Positions 26,645 through 34,630 of a DNA stretch of 64,000 nt are shown one piece after another. Every line of letters begins with the position of its first letter. The first letter of the stretch is position 1. Origin of the DNA: Pseudoalteromonas sp. FUC4 (GTDB lineage Bacteria > Pseudomonadota > Gammaproteobacteria > Enterobacterales > Alteromonadaceae); the NCBI RefSeq assembly GCF_008370255.1, contig NZ_SEUI01000001.1, positions 27,205-91,204 of the forward strand, written 5' to 3'. The notes beneath the pieces are model-generated. The model ran no database searches. It had not been told where the DNA came from and was given only the letters and a program-made list of their open reading frames with translations. The position numbers and the translations under genes were made by a program.

Positions 26645-28825
26645 ATGTTTGAAGTCGATGAAGATATTTTACAAGACTTTCTCGTAGAGGCAGGAGAAAT
26701 CCTAGAGCTTTTATCTGAACAGTTGGTTGAACTGGAAAATAATCCAGAAGATACAGAGTTACTAAACGCTATATTTAGAGGCTTTCACACTGTAAAAGGT
26801 GGTGCAGGCTTTTTAGCTATGACAGAACTTGTTGATGCTTGTCATGGTGCTGAAAACGTATTTGATTTATTACGTCAAGGCGTGAGGACGGTCAATTCAG
26901 AATTAATGGATGTTATTTTACAAGCGCTCGACACCATTAATGAAATGTTCGCTACTATCCAGAATAGGGATAAACCAGAACCTGCAGATCCTGAATTACT
27001 TCATACCCTTCATATTTTAGGTCTACCTCCAACAGAAGATGGGCGTAACGGTGTATCTTCGAACAATGAAGTTGAACAACCTCAAAACGAAGTAGTTGAT
27101 ACGGCCATAGTTGATGACGAAGATCCGTTTGCATTTGATGGACTATTTAGCGGAACGCCTTTGGTTAGCGATGCTGAAATTGATGAAATAACTGAAGACG
27201 AATTTGAAAACTTACTGGATGAACTACACGGTAAAGGACAAGGTCCTGTAATTGAGAAGCCAGTAGCAAGCAGCAATGATTTTAATGGTGACATTACTGA
27301 TGATGAATTTGATAACTTATTAGATGAGTTACATGGAGTCGGCAGTTTTGGTGATGTTGCTAGCAAAGTACCTGTAGAACCAGCAAAATCAGTCTCAAAC
27401 ACGGTTAATTCATCAGATGATGAAATTAGTGATGACGAGTTTGAAGCACTCCTTGATGAACTTCATGGTAAAGGTACTGCACCTAAATCAATAGAAAGCA
27501 CGCCAGCTGTGAATCAGCCCAGTATTCCTGAAACACCAGTTGTTAAAGCTAGTGAGCCTGTAAAAAAACCAGAGCCTGCCAAAGCACCTGTTTCTAAACC
27601 GGTAGAAAAGCCTGTTGTGAAAGCAGCGCCCGCAGCGGCAAAAAAATCAGCGCCGCCTGCAGCAGAAACTACCGTTCGTGTAGATACAAAACGACTTGAC
27701 CAGATTATGAATATGGTCGGTGAGTTAGTCCTTGTGCGAAACCGCTTAGTGAGTCTTGCGACTAACTCTGATAGCGAGGCGATGGGTAAAGCTATCTCTA
27801 ATCTTGATGTAGTAACTGCTGATATTCAAGGTGCAGTTATGCAAACACGAATGCAGCCAATTAAAAAGGTATTTGGTCGTTTCCCTCGCGTGGTACGTGA
27901 TTTAGCGCGCAGCTTAAATAAAGATATTAATTTACAACTTGTTGGTGAAGAAACCGATTTAGATAAAAATTTGGTGGAAGCACTTGCCGATCCGCTTGTG
28001 CATTTAGTTCGAAATTCAGTTGACCATGGTATTGAAATGCCTGCTGTTCGTGAGGCAGCAGGTAAGTCTAGAACAGGTAATGTTACTCTATCAGCGTCTC
28101 AAGAAGGCGATCATATCTTGCTAACCATTAAAGATGATGGCGCTGGTATGGATGCTGAAAAGCTGAAAAAAATAGCAATTAGTAAAGGCGTGCTCGATCA
28201 TGACCAAGCGAGTCGACTTTCTGACACCGAAGCGTATAACTTGATTTTTGCACCCGGCTTTTCTACAAAAGAAGAGATATCTGATATTTCAGGTCGTGGT
28301 GTAGGTATGGACGTGGTGAAAACTAAAATCACCCAATTGAACGGTTCAGTAAGTATTCAATCTGAGTTAGGCGTAGGTACTATTTTAGAAATAAAAGTAC
28401 CACTTACCTTGGCTATATTACCGACCTTAATGGTGATTGTTGGCTCACAAACATTTGCGTTACCACTTGCCGGTGTGAGTGAAATATTCAACTTAGATTT
28501 AACTAAGACAAATGTCGTTGATGGGCAATTAACAATTATTGTGCGTAAAAAGGCAATACCGTTATTTTACCTTGAGCACTGGTTAGTAAAGGGCTCAGAT
28601 CGCTCTCAGCGAAAAGCAAATGGCCACGTAGTTATTGTCCAAATTGGTACCAAGCAAATAGGTTTTGTTGTTGACTCATTAATTGGTCAAGAAGAAGTTG
28701 TAATTAAACCACTTGATGCATTACTTCAAGGCACGCCAGGTATGGCGGGTGCTACGATAACTTCAGATGGTGGCATTGCACTGATTTTAGACGTTCCAAA
28801 CATGTTAAAACATTACGCAGGCTGA
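26645..28825 (+). CDS. cheA: Chemotaxis histidine kinase CheA
   Basis: CheA autophosphorylates in response to receptors and passes phosphate to CheY and CheB. The 726 residues contain P1 HPt (1-110, phospho-acceptor H48 in FRGFHTVKGGAGF), a long acidic linker (about 130-345), the P3 dimerisation helices (DQIMNMVGELVLVRN), a P4 kinase domain with HLVRNSVDHGIE and GRGVGMDVV, and a P5 CheW-like domain. I see no typical P2 CheY-binding domain. Instead the linker has three near-identical motifs (182-196, 217-231, 261-275) of the form I-[TS]-[ED]-D-E-F-x-x-L-L-D-E-L-H-G. In Vibrio a region in this part of CheA (the LID) binds ParP/ParC. Confidence 0.95.
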   Translation: MFEVDEDILQDFLVEAGEILELLSEQLVELENNPEDTELLNAIFRGFHTVKGGAGFLAMTELVDACHGAENVFDLLRQGVRTVNSELMDVILQALDTINEMFATIQNRDKPEPADPELLHTLHILGLPPTEDGRNGVSSNNEVEQPQNEVVDTAIVDDEDPFAFDGLFSGTPLVSDAEIDEITEDEFENLLDELHGKGQGPVIEKPVASSNDFNGDITDDEFDNLLDELHGVGSFGDVASKVPVEPAKSVSNTVNSSDDEISDDEFEALLDELHGKGTAPKSIESTPAVNQPSIPETPVVKASEPVKKPEPAKAPVSKPVEKPVVKAAPAAAKKSAPPAAETTVRVDTKRLDQIMNMVGELVLVRNRLVSLATNSDSEAMGKAISNLDVVTADIQGAVMQTRMQPIKKVFGRFPRVVRDLARSLNKDINLQLVGEETDLDKNLVEALADPLVHLVRNSVDHGIEMPAVREAAGKSRTGNVTLSASQEGDHILLTIKDDGAGMDAEKLKKIAISKGVLDHDQASRLSDTEAYNLIFAPGFSTKEEISDISGRGVGMDVVKTKITQLNGSVSIQSELGVGTILEIKVPLTLAILPTLMVIVGSQTFALPLAGVSEIFNLDLTKTNVVDGQLTIIVRKKAIPLFYLEHWLVKGSDRSQRKANGHVVIVQIGTKQIGFVVDSLIGQEEVVIKPLDALLQGTPGMAGATITSDGGIALILDVPNMLKHYAG
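27188..27469 (+). repeat. Three acidic DEFxxLLDELHG motifs in the CheA linker
   Basis: Residues 182-196, 217-231 and 261-275 of CheA are three copies of one 15-residue motif, differing at only a few positions and separated by 20 and 29 variable residues. The DNA copies have diverged more than the protein, indicating selection on the peptide. Confidence 0.85.
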
Positions 28826-28832
28826 TAATAAA

Positions 28833-28857
28833 GTAGGTATATTAAATATATACCTAC
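28833..28857. other. Perfect dyad between cheA and cheB
   Basis: GTAGGTATAT and ATATACCTAC form a 10-bp stem around a 5-nt loop in the 56-bp gap. There is no T-run, so it is not a standard terminator; it may be a processing or stability signal, or an operator. Confidence 0.6.
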
Positions 28858-28881
28858 ATATAAATTTAATAAGAGAGTTAA

Positions 28882-30048
28882 ATGGCCGTTAAAGTTTTAG
28901 TTGTTGATGATTCAAGCTTTTTTCGTCGTAGGGTTAGCGAAATACTTGAACAAGATAGCGACATACAAGTTATAGGCTTTGCTGTGAATGGCAGAGAGGC
29001 TGTTGAAAAAGCAGCTCAACTACGTCCTGATATGATCACTATGGATGTCGAAATGCCTGTGCTTGATGGTATTAGTGCAGTTAAAGAGATAATGGCGAGT
29101 AATCCAACGCCCATCTTAATGTTTTCATCACTTACACGTGATGGCGCAACAGCAACGTTTGATGCGCTAGATGCTGGCGCGATGGATTTTTTACCGAAAA
29201 AATTCGAAGACATTGCACGCAATAACGAAGACGCAATTAAGCTTTTGCAAAGTAAAGTAAAAGATATAGGGCGAAGACGTTTACCGCGAACATTTAGAGC
29301 TGCAACACCAGCTAAACCAGTCATTTCAACCAAGCCAACAGTAAGTTCACTCTCGCAAAGAGCAAGCACATCAACAACTCAAATCAGGCAGCCTGATAGA
29401 AGCTTTCAAAGAGCTACGCCAGTTGCATCGACAAGTACAAATGTGGCCTCAATGCGAGCGAGTGGAAAACAATATCAACTTTTAGCTATTGGTACCTCTA
29501 CAGGTGGCCCTGTTGCACTGCAAACTATACTGACTCAATTGCCAGCTAATTTTCCTCATCCTATTTTACTTATTCAGCATATGCCCGCTGCATTTACACC
29601 TGCATTTGCAGCGCGCTTAAATGGGCTGTGCCAAATAAAAGTTAAAGAAGCACAACAAGGTGACCGCCTACAGCCAGGAACTGCTTATTTAGCACCCGGT
29701 GGACAGCAGATGATGGTAGAAGGGCGTGGCGGTAATAGAACTCTGCGCGTATTTGAAGATCATAGTGAGAGAATCAGTTATAAACCGAGCGTAGATGTAA
29801 CTTTTGCAAGTGCAGCTAAGGCATATCAAGGTGATGTACTTGCTATTGTTTTAACAGGTATGGGCGCAGATGGTCGCGATGGTGCGAGAATGTTGAAACA
29901 AACGGGTGCAACTATTTGGGCGCAGGATGAGAAAAGCTGCGTTGTTTATGGTATGCCTCAAGCAATTACTAATGCGGGGCTTTCAAGTGAAAGCTTAGCA
30001 CTGAGTGATGTTGCAGCGTGCATAAAAAGAGAGGTAGGTTGTGGATAA
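28882..30048 (+). CDS. cheB: Chemoreceptor methylesterase/deamidase CheB
   Basis: CheB removes methyl groups from receptors and so resets adaptation. The 388 residues have an N-terminal receiver domain with phospho-acceptor D55 (ITMDVEMPV), a disordered S/T/Q-rich linker (about 140-190) and a C-terminal esterase. The esterase triad is S206 in GTSTGGP, H233 in HMPAAFT and D330 in GMGADGRDG. The gene ends by overlapping motC by 8 nt. No cheR is in this window. Confidence 0.95.
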   Translation: MAVKVLVVDDSSFFRRRVSEILEQDSDIQVIGFAVNGREAVEKAAQLRPDMITMDVEMPVLDGISAVKEIMASNPTPILMFSSLTRDGATATFDALDAGAMDFLPKKFEDIARNNEDAIKLLQSKVKDIGRRRLPRTFRAATPAKPVISTKPTVSSLSQRASTSTTQIRQPDRSFQRATPVASTSTNVASMRASGKQYQLLAIGTSTGGPVALQTILTQLPANFPHPILLIQHMPAAFTPAFAARLNGLCQIKVKEAQQGDRLQPGTAYLAPGGQQMMVEGRGGNRTLRVFEDHSERISYKPSVDVTFASAAKAYQGDVLAIVLTGMGADGRDGARMLKQTGATIWAQDEKSCVVYGMPQAITNAGLSSESLALSDVAACIKREVGCG

Positions 30049-30805
30049 ACTCTCAATATTTGGGCTACTTGTAGCACTAGGTGCAATAGGTTTAGGGTAT
30101 TCTTTAGAAGGCGGCGTGGTTTCTGCTTTATTTAATGGTCCAGCCCTTATAATTGTATTAGGCGGCACGCTTGGTGCTGTTATGTTGCAAACATCAGCAA
30201 GTACCTTTAAAAAAATGCTAAATATGAGCACGTGGGTTTTTGTTGCGCCACAATACGATATTGAAGACGCAATAGAGCAAGTTAAACGATGGTCTCATAA
30301 AGCGCGTCAAGAAGGTTATTTAGCACTTGAAAATGAAGCGCTGGCTCACCCAGATGCGTATGCTGCAAAGGGTCTAAGCTTACTTGTAGATGGCTGCTCA
30401 GAGCAAAAGCTACGTGACACACTGGAAATTGATTTACTGCTGGAGCGCGATCGTTTACTTGAAGCTGCGCGTGTTTATGAAGCAATGGGGGGTTACAGTC
30501 CTACCATAGGGATTTTAGGTGCCGTGCTTGGTTTAATACAGGCAATGTCGTTTATTACTGACCCGCAAATGCTTGGTGCGGGCGTTGCAACGGCATTTAT
30601 TGCGACCATTTATGGTGTTGGCTTAGCTAATTTATTGTTTTTACCTATGGCAAATAAGTTAAAGCAGCGTGTAGAGCAAAAAATGCTTTACCATGAAATG
30701 TTTGCTGAAGGAATCATCGCAATAAGCGTTGGCGAAAGCCCAGTAAATATAGAACTAAAGCTTGAAGCCTACCGCGTAGAGCGTCCTAATTTAGTGGACG
30801 AATAA
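30041..30805 (+). CDS. motC: Flagellar stator protein MotC (MotA family)
   Basis: MotA-family proteins form the pentamer of the ion-driven stator that pushes FliG. It starts with GTG, overlapping cheB by 8 nt. The 254 residues have four membrane helices and the cytoplasmic loop with charged residues ([34 protein letters not shown]). The last part of that block is the conserved pore region. The name MotC follows the Pseudomonas-type arrangement in the chemotaxis cluster with motD; the coupling ion cannot be read with confidence. Confidence 0.9.
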   Translation: MDKLSIFGLLVALGAIGLGYSLEGGVVSALFNGPALIIVLGGTLGAVMLQTSASTFKKMLNMSTWVFVAPQYDIEDAIEQVKRWSHKARQEGYLALENEALAHPDAYAAKGLSLLVDGCSEQKLRDTLEIDLLLERDRLLEAARVYEAMGGYSPTIGILGAVLGLIQAMSFITDPQMLGAGVATAFIATIYGVGLANLLFLPMANKLKQRVEQKMLYHEMFAEGIIAISVGESPVNIELKLEAYRVERPNLVDE

Positions 30806-30806
30806 T

Positions 30807-31766
30807 ATGTTACGCCGACGACTTCGTCATTCTGCTCCTAAAAGCCAACATACAGAACGCTGGCTTGTATCGTATGCCGATTACATGACCATTATGTTTG
30901 CCTTTTTTGTAGTGCTGTATGCAATAGCGATTAACAAAGAAGAGCAATTTCAAATACTCTCAGACTCCCTCGAACATGTTTTTGATAAATCAGCCCGCCA
31001 ATACTCTGGTCAAGGTGAAGGCGTCAATGGTAATGGGATATTGACCGATAGAGTGACACCTGAACAAGAAGTTCTTTACGGTGAAAGTATTTTAAAAGAA
31101 GAACAAGGACCAGAGTTACTCGACGGTCAAAGTGATACAAGTAACATACAACAAAAATATCTAGGAAAGCCTCTCGACAGCTTATTAACTAAATTACAGT
31201 CAGCGCTTATTGATGAAATTCGTGATGGAGAAGCTAGTTTAGAGCTTAACCAAGATTGGCTAATTATAGAGCTAAACTCTGGCATGCTATTTTCAAGTGG
31301 TAGCTCAGTGGCACACTCTAGGGCAAAACAAGTCGTCAAGATTGTTAAAGATATCATTGCCCCAGTAGATAACTATGTAAGAGTTCGTGGTTATACTGAT
31401 GATGAGAGTATTCGTAATGAAATATTTCGCTCAAATTGGGAGCTTTCTGTAGCTAGAGCCACGTCTATTTTGGTAGAACTTGAAGCATTAGGTATTAATT
31501 CTGCCAGAATGGCGATAGAAGGTTATGGCCAATACTCACCTTTTGCAAGTAACGACACAGAGCAAGGGCGAGCAGAGAATCGTAAGGTTGTTATCGCACT
31601 TTCTAAGTATGGGCTACCACAAAAAAAAGATATTGAAAGTGATGAGCAATCTGATGAACCTTTAGTGGCCGAGCCTGAAATTGAACTACCTTCAGATGAC
31701 GATACAATAAAAATAATTCGTTTGCCCCATGGTGGTATTCGCATAACAACGCGCAATGAACAGTAA
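30807..31766 (+). CDS. motD: Flagellar stator protein MotD (MotB family)
   Basis: MotB-type proteins complete the stator and anchor it to peptidoglycan. The 319 residues show one membrane helix (about 22-42) containing the ion-binding aspartate D25 in SYADYMT, a plug/linker region, and a C-terminal OmpA-like domain (VRGYTDDESIRNEIFRSNWELSVARA). An acidic tail ends the protein. It begins 1 bp after motC. Confidence 0.92.
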   Translation: MLRRRLRHSAPKSQHTERWLVSYADYMTIMFAFFVVLYAIAINKEEQFQILSDSLEHVFDKSARQYSGQGEGVNGNGILTDRVTPEQEVLYGESILKEEQGPELLDGQSDTSNIQQKYLGKPLDSLLTKLQSALIDEIRDGEASLELNQDWLIIELNSGMLFSSGSSVAHSRAKQVVKIVKDIIAPVDNYVRVRGYTDDESIRNEIFRSNWELSVARATSILVELEALGINSARMAIEGYGQYSPFASNDTEQGRAENRKVVIALSKYGLPQKKDIESDEQSDEPLVAEPEIELPSDDDTIKIIRLPHGGIRITTRNEQ

Positions 31767-31778
31767 TTAGGATGTAAT

Positions 31779-32549
31779 GTGAAGATTTGGACTGTCGCTA
31801 ATCAAAAGGGGGGAGTTGGTAAAACAACAACTGCAGTGAGCCTTGCTGGTATTTTGGCCTTGCAAGGTAAGCGTGTGTTGCTTATAGATACAGATCCTCA
31901 TGCATCACTCACTTATTACTTTGGCATTGACTCAGAAGATTTAGAAGTCAGTGTGTACGATATTTTTGCACGTGGAACAAGCATGCAAAGTGAAGAGATA
32001 CTTCAAGCTTTATGCCCATCAACACTTGATAATCTAGATATTTTACCTGCAACTATGGCAATAGCTACGCTTGACAGAAGTATGGGTAATAAAACAGGCA
32101 TGGGGTTAATACTAAAAAAAGCGCTTGCAAAAATAAGCGAACATTATGATTATGCCATTTTAGATTGCCCTCCGGTTTTAGGCGTGCTGATGGTGAATGC
32201 GCTTGCAGCAAGCGAGCGGATTTTAGTGCCAGTGCAAACGGAGTTTTTAGCACTCAAAGGGCTTGATAGAATGATGCGTACTATGGATTTGATGCAATCC
32301 TCTCAAGCAAAAGATTACCAATATACTATAATTCCTACCATGTACGACAAACGTACCAAAGCATCGCTAGAGGCATACAAAACATTGCAAAGTACATATG
32401 GTGATAAAGTTTGGCCAGGTGTGATACCGGTGGATACCAAATTTAGAGATGCAAGCTTTGCACAAAAAGTACCTGTAGAGTATTGTCCTCGCTCACGCGG
32501 TGTATACGCATATAAAGCACTGCTAGAATATTTAATTGAACAAGGTTAA
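31779..32549 (+). CDS. parC: ParA-like ATPase ParC, chemotaxis array positioning
   Basis: In Vibrio, ParC is a ParA-family ATPase that recruits chemotaxis arrays to the cell pole and passes them to daughter cells. The 256 residues begin with MKIWTVANQKGGVGKTTTA (deviant Walker A), then LLIDTDPHASLTYYFG and YAILDCPPVLG, all ParA hallmarks. It starts with GTG after AGGA. The assignment to ParC rather than another ParA relies on its position before parP and cheW, the same order as in Vibrio cholerae. Confidence 0.88.
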   Translation: MKIWTVANQKGGVGKTTTAVSLAGILALQGKRVLLIDTDPHASLTYYFGIDSEDLEVSVYDIFARGTSMQSEEILQALCPSTLDNLDILPATMAIATLDRSMGNKTGMGLILKKALAKISEHYDYAILDCPPVLGVLMVNALAASERILVPVQTEFLALKGLDRMMRTMDLMQSSQAKDYQYTIIPTMYDKRTKASLEAYKTLQSTYGDKVWPGVIPVDTKFRDASFAQKVPVEYCPRSRGVYAYKALLEYLIEQG

Positions 32550-32552
32550 TGA

Positions 32553-33347
32553 ATGAGTAAGCAATTGTTTGCTAATGAAAAAGTAATGAAACAATACCTC
32601 GGGGCTTTGTTATGTGAAGATGAGCCTGTAGATAACCTTGAGCCAGTTGCAAAATTACTTGAGCAAATCCCAGATGATTCACAACACAAGCATATTCATT
32701 CAAAACCTAAAGAACAATTAAAAGCAGCAGAGAGCACATTTGATAATGGCTTACTTAATGTTGAAATTGAGCCAATAGCTGAGCCAGCGTTTGAAACCGA
32801 AAAAGTTAATGAAGTGGTTGACGAGAAAGTAATAGCACCTGCAATTACTACTATAGAAAAGCCAGAGCTGGAGATTGTAACTACTAGCCAATCAGACTAT
32901 TTTGATGGTGAATTTCAGGCACTATTTTTTGAAGTTGCTGGCTTGACCTTGGCTGTGCCATTAAAAGCACTCGGTGGAATACATCAATTAGGTGAAGTAA
33001 ATCATTTGTTTGGTAAGCCGAAATGGTTTAAAGGCGTTATGCTCAACAGAGAAGAGAAGCTTAATGTTGTTGATACGGCGCGTTGGGTAATGCCAGAAAA
33101 GTATGATGATAAATTAGAGGCATCTCTAGATTATCAATATTTAATTATCTTAGGCGATAGCCAGTGGGGTTTATTGGCTGAAAAGTTGATAAATAACATT
33201 ACATTGAGTAAAGAAGATGTAAAATGGCGTACAAATAAAAGTAAGCGCCCATGGCTTGCTGGCGTTATAAAAGAAAAAATGTGTGCTTTGATAGACGTAG
33301 ATAATTTAAATATATTATTAGAGAAAGGCTTAGATAGCCGTCAGTAG
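32553..33347 (+). CDS. parP: CheW-like array partner ParP
   Basis: ParP links ParC to the array by binding CheA and receptors. The 264 residues have a long acidic, proline-containing N-terminal half (about 1-125) and a C-terminal CheW-like domain (about 126-260) with FQALFFEVAGLTLAVPLKAL, the counterpart of the CheW first subdomain. It is longer than CheW and divergent from it, which separates it from the true cheW that follows after 24 bp. Confidence 0.87.
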   Translation: MSKQLFANEKVMKQYLGALLCEDEPVDNLEPVAKLLEQIPDDSQHKHIHSKPKEQLKAAESTFDNGLLNVEIEPIAEPAFETEKVNEVVDEKVIAPAITTIEKPELEIVTTSQSDYFDGEFQALFFEVAGLTLAVPLKALGGIHQLGEVNHLFGKPKWFKGVMLNREEKLNVVDTARWVMPEKYDDKLEASLDYQYLIILGDSQWGLLAEKLINNITLSKEDVKWRTNKSKRPWLAGVIKEKMCALIDVDNLNILLEKGLDSRQ

Positions 33348-33371
33348 TAATGACCATTACGGGGTAATAGC

Positions 33372-33869
33372 ATGAATCAAGATAAATTACTGTCAGCAAA
33401 TAAAAACGCGGATAATAATGATGAAATTTTACAGTGGGTTACGTTTAAGTTAGAAGAAGAAACTTACGGCGTAAATGTAATGCAAGTTCAAGAAATACTG
33501 CGCTACACTGAAATAGCCCCTGTACCAGGTGCACCTTCTTATGTGATTGGTATTATTAACTTACGCGGCAACGTTGTTACAGTTATTGATACACGTGCAC
33601 GTTTTGGTTTGTTAGCTGCTGATGCAACTGACAATTCTCGTATATTAATTATCGAAGCTGAAGAGCAAGTTATTGGTATTTTAGCTGATAGCGTATCTGA
33701 AGTGGTTTATTTACGCAGCTCTGAAATCGACAGTGCACCAAATGTAGGTACTGAAGAAAGTGCTAAGTTTATTCAAGGTGTTTGTAACCGCGATAACGAA
33801 TTACTGATTTTGGTTGATTTAAATAAGTTACTCAGTGATGACGAATGGGATGAGTTAAGCGATATATAA
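33372..33869 (+). CDS. cheW: Chemotaxis adaptor CheW
   Basis: CheW bridges receptors and CheA in the array. The 165 residues contain the full CheW domain: QWVTFKLEEETYGVNVMQVQ, the motif VPGAPSYVIGIINLRGNVVTVID, and the late VSEVVYLRSSEI and GVCNRDNELLILVDL blocks. It follows parP and precedes a small DUF2802-type gene, as in Vibrio and Shewanella. Confidence 0.96.
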   Translation: MNQDKLLSANKNADNNDEILQWVTFKLEEETYGVNVMQVQEILRYTEIAPVPGAPSYVIGIINLRGNVVTVIDTRARFGLLAADATDNSRILIIEAEEQVIGILADSVSEVVYLRSSEIDSAPNVGTEESAKFIQGVCNRDNELLILVDLNKLLSDDEWDELSDI

Positions 33870-33886
33870 GCTTTACCAAATAAATT

Positions 33887-34288
33887 ATGCTGTTACTTAG
33901 TATAGCTATATCAGCGTTAGCGGTAGGACTTATATCGCTTGCGCTAATAATTGCATTAAAAAATAAACAAGCGAATGAAATTAATGCTGTATCGCAGCAG
34001 CTTAAAGATAGTTCAGAACAAACTCATATTTTGCGCAGTGAAATATCAGAGCTTAGAACAGGGCTCTTAAGTATTGGTAAGCGCGTGCTTGAGGTTGAGC
34101 AACAAAATCAAGATTTAATGCAACAACAAGCAGCGCAAAAGTACGATGATCCTGATGCTAAAATTTACTCTCGTGCTGTAAAAATGGTTGAGTTAGGTGC
34201 AGACCTTGATGAAGTCATACGCGAGTGCGAATTACCGCGAGCAGAAGCCGAATTACTATTTTCATTACATAAACAAAAAGGCGCTTAG
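33887..34288 (+). CDS. DUF2802-type membrane-anchored coiled-coil protein
   Basis: This 133-residue protein has one N-terminal membrane helix (about 3-25), a Q/E-rich coiled coil (about 28-85), and a conserved C-terminal helical part (YSRAVKMVELGADLDEVIRECELPRAEAELL). That part has the look of a small helix-turn-helix-like DUF2802 domain. Genes of this type sit directly behind cheW in many polarly flagellated gammaproteobacteria; the function is unknown to me. The gene's last codons and stop lie inside the terminator hairpin that ends the chemotaxis operon. Confidence 0.8.
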   Translation: MLLLSIAISALAVGLISLALIIALKNKQANEINAVSQQLKDSSEQTHILRSEISELRTGLLSIGKRVLEVEQQNQDLMQQQAAQKYDDPDAKIYSRAVKMVELGADLDEVIRECELPRAEAELLFSLHKQKGA

Positions 34289-34297
34289 CGCCTTTTT
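34275..34297. terminator. Terminator overlapping the end of the chemotaxis operon
   Basis: AAAAAGGCGC, loop TTA, GCGCCTTTTT. The stem includes the last codons of the DUF2802-type gene and the stop TAG straddles loop and stem. A- and T-runs on both sides also let it serve the convergent flhB-like gene. Confidence 0.88.
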
Positions 34298-34319
34298 AGT
34301 TATAAGCGTATAAATAATC

Positions 34320-34628
34320 TCACGCTTTAATATTTAACTTACCTTGAAAGTCCTGCCAACCTGGTGGAAATTGACCTCTTAATACATACGAAAACGCAAT
34401 AAGCTCTGCAATAACATAATAAAGCTCTTTAGGAATTTCTTCCCCTAAGCTTAAATGCGACAACGTTTTAGCAAGTGCTGCATCTTCGTGGATCATAATT
34501 CCTTTTAGTTTAGCCGCTGCTATTATTTCATCAGCTAATTCACCAAATCCCTTAACACTTACAGTGGGTGTGTTACCAGCTTCGTACAAAAGCCCAATGG
34601 CTGATTTATTAATCGGTGTTTTACTCAT
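34320..34628 (-). CDS. FlhB C-terminal-domain homologue (FlhX-type)
   Basis: This 102-residue soluble protein corresponds only to the cytoplasmic domain of FlhB after its cleavage site. Segments such as AIGLLYEAG, VSVKGFGELADEII and LSLGEEIPKELYYVIAELIAFSYVL align by eye with the same part of the full FlhB. It has no membrane part and no NPTH autocleavage motif. Such stand-alone FlhB C-domain proteins can substitute for the cleaved fragment in some bacteria. It lies 2 bp downstream of a second FliK-like gene, so the two probably act as a pair on the export switch; this is inferred. Confidence 0.85.
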   Translation of the reverse strand: MSKTPINKSAIGLLYEAGNTPTVSVKGFGELADEIIAAAKLKGIMIHEDAALAKTLSHLSLGEEIPKELYYVIAELIAFSYVLRGQFPPGWQDFQGKLNIKA

Positions 34629-34630
34629 AG

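Noticed and set aside
27188-27469. Regularly spaced repeats in cheA as a possible CRISPR-like array
   Set aside because: The repeats are in frame, conserved at protein level more than at DNA level, and the spacers are coding linker.
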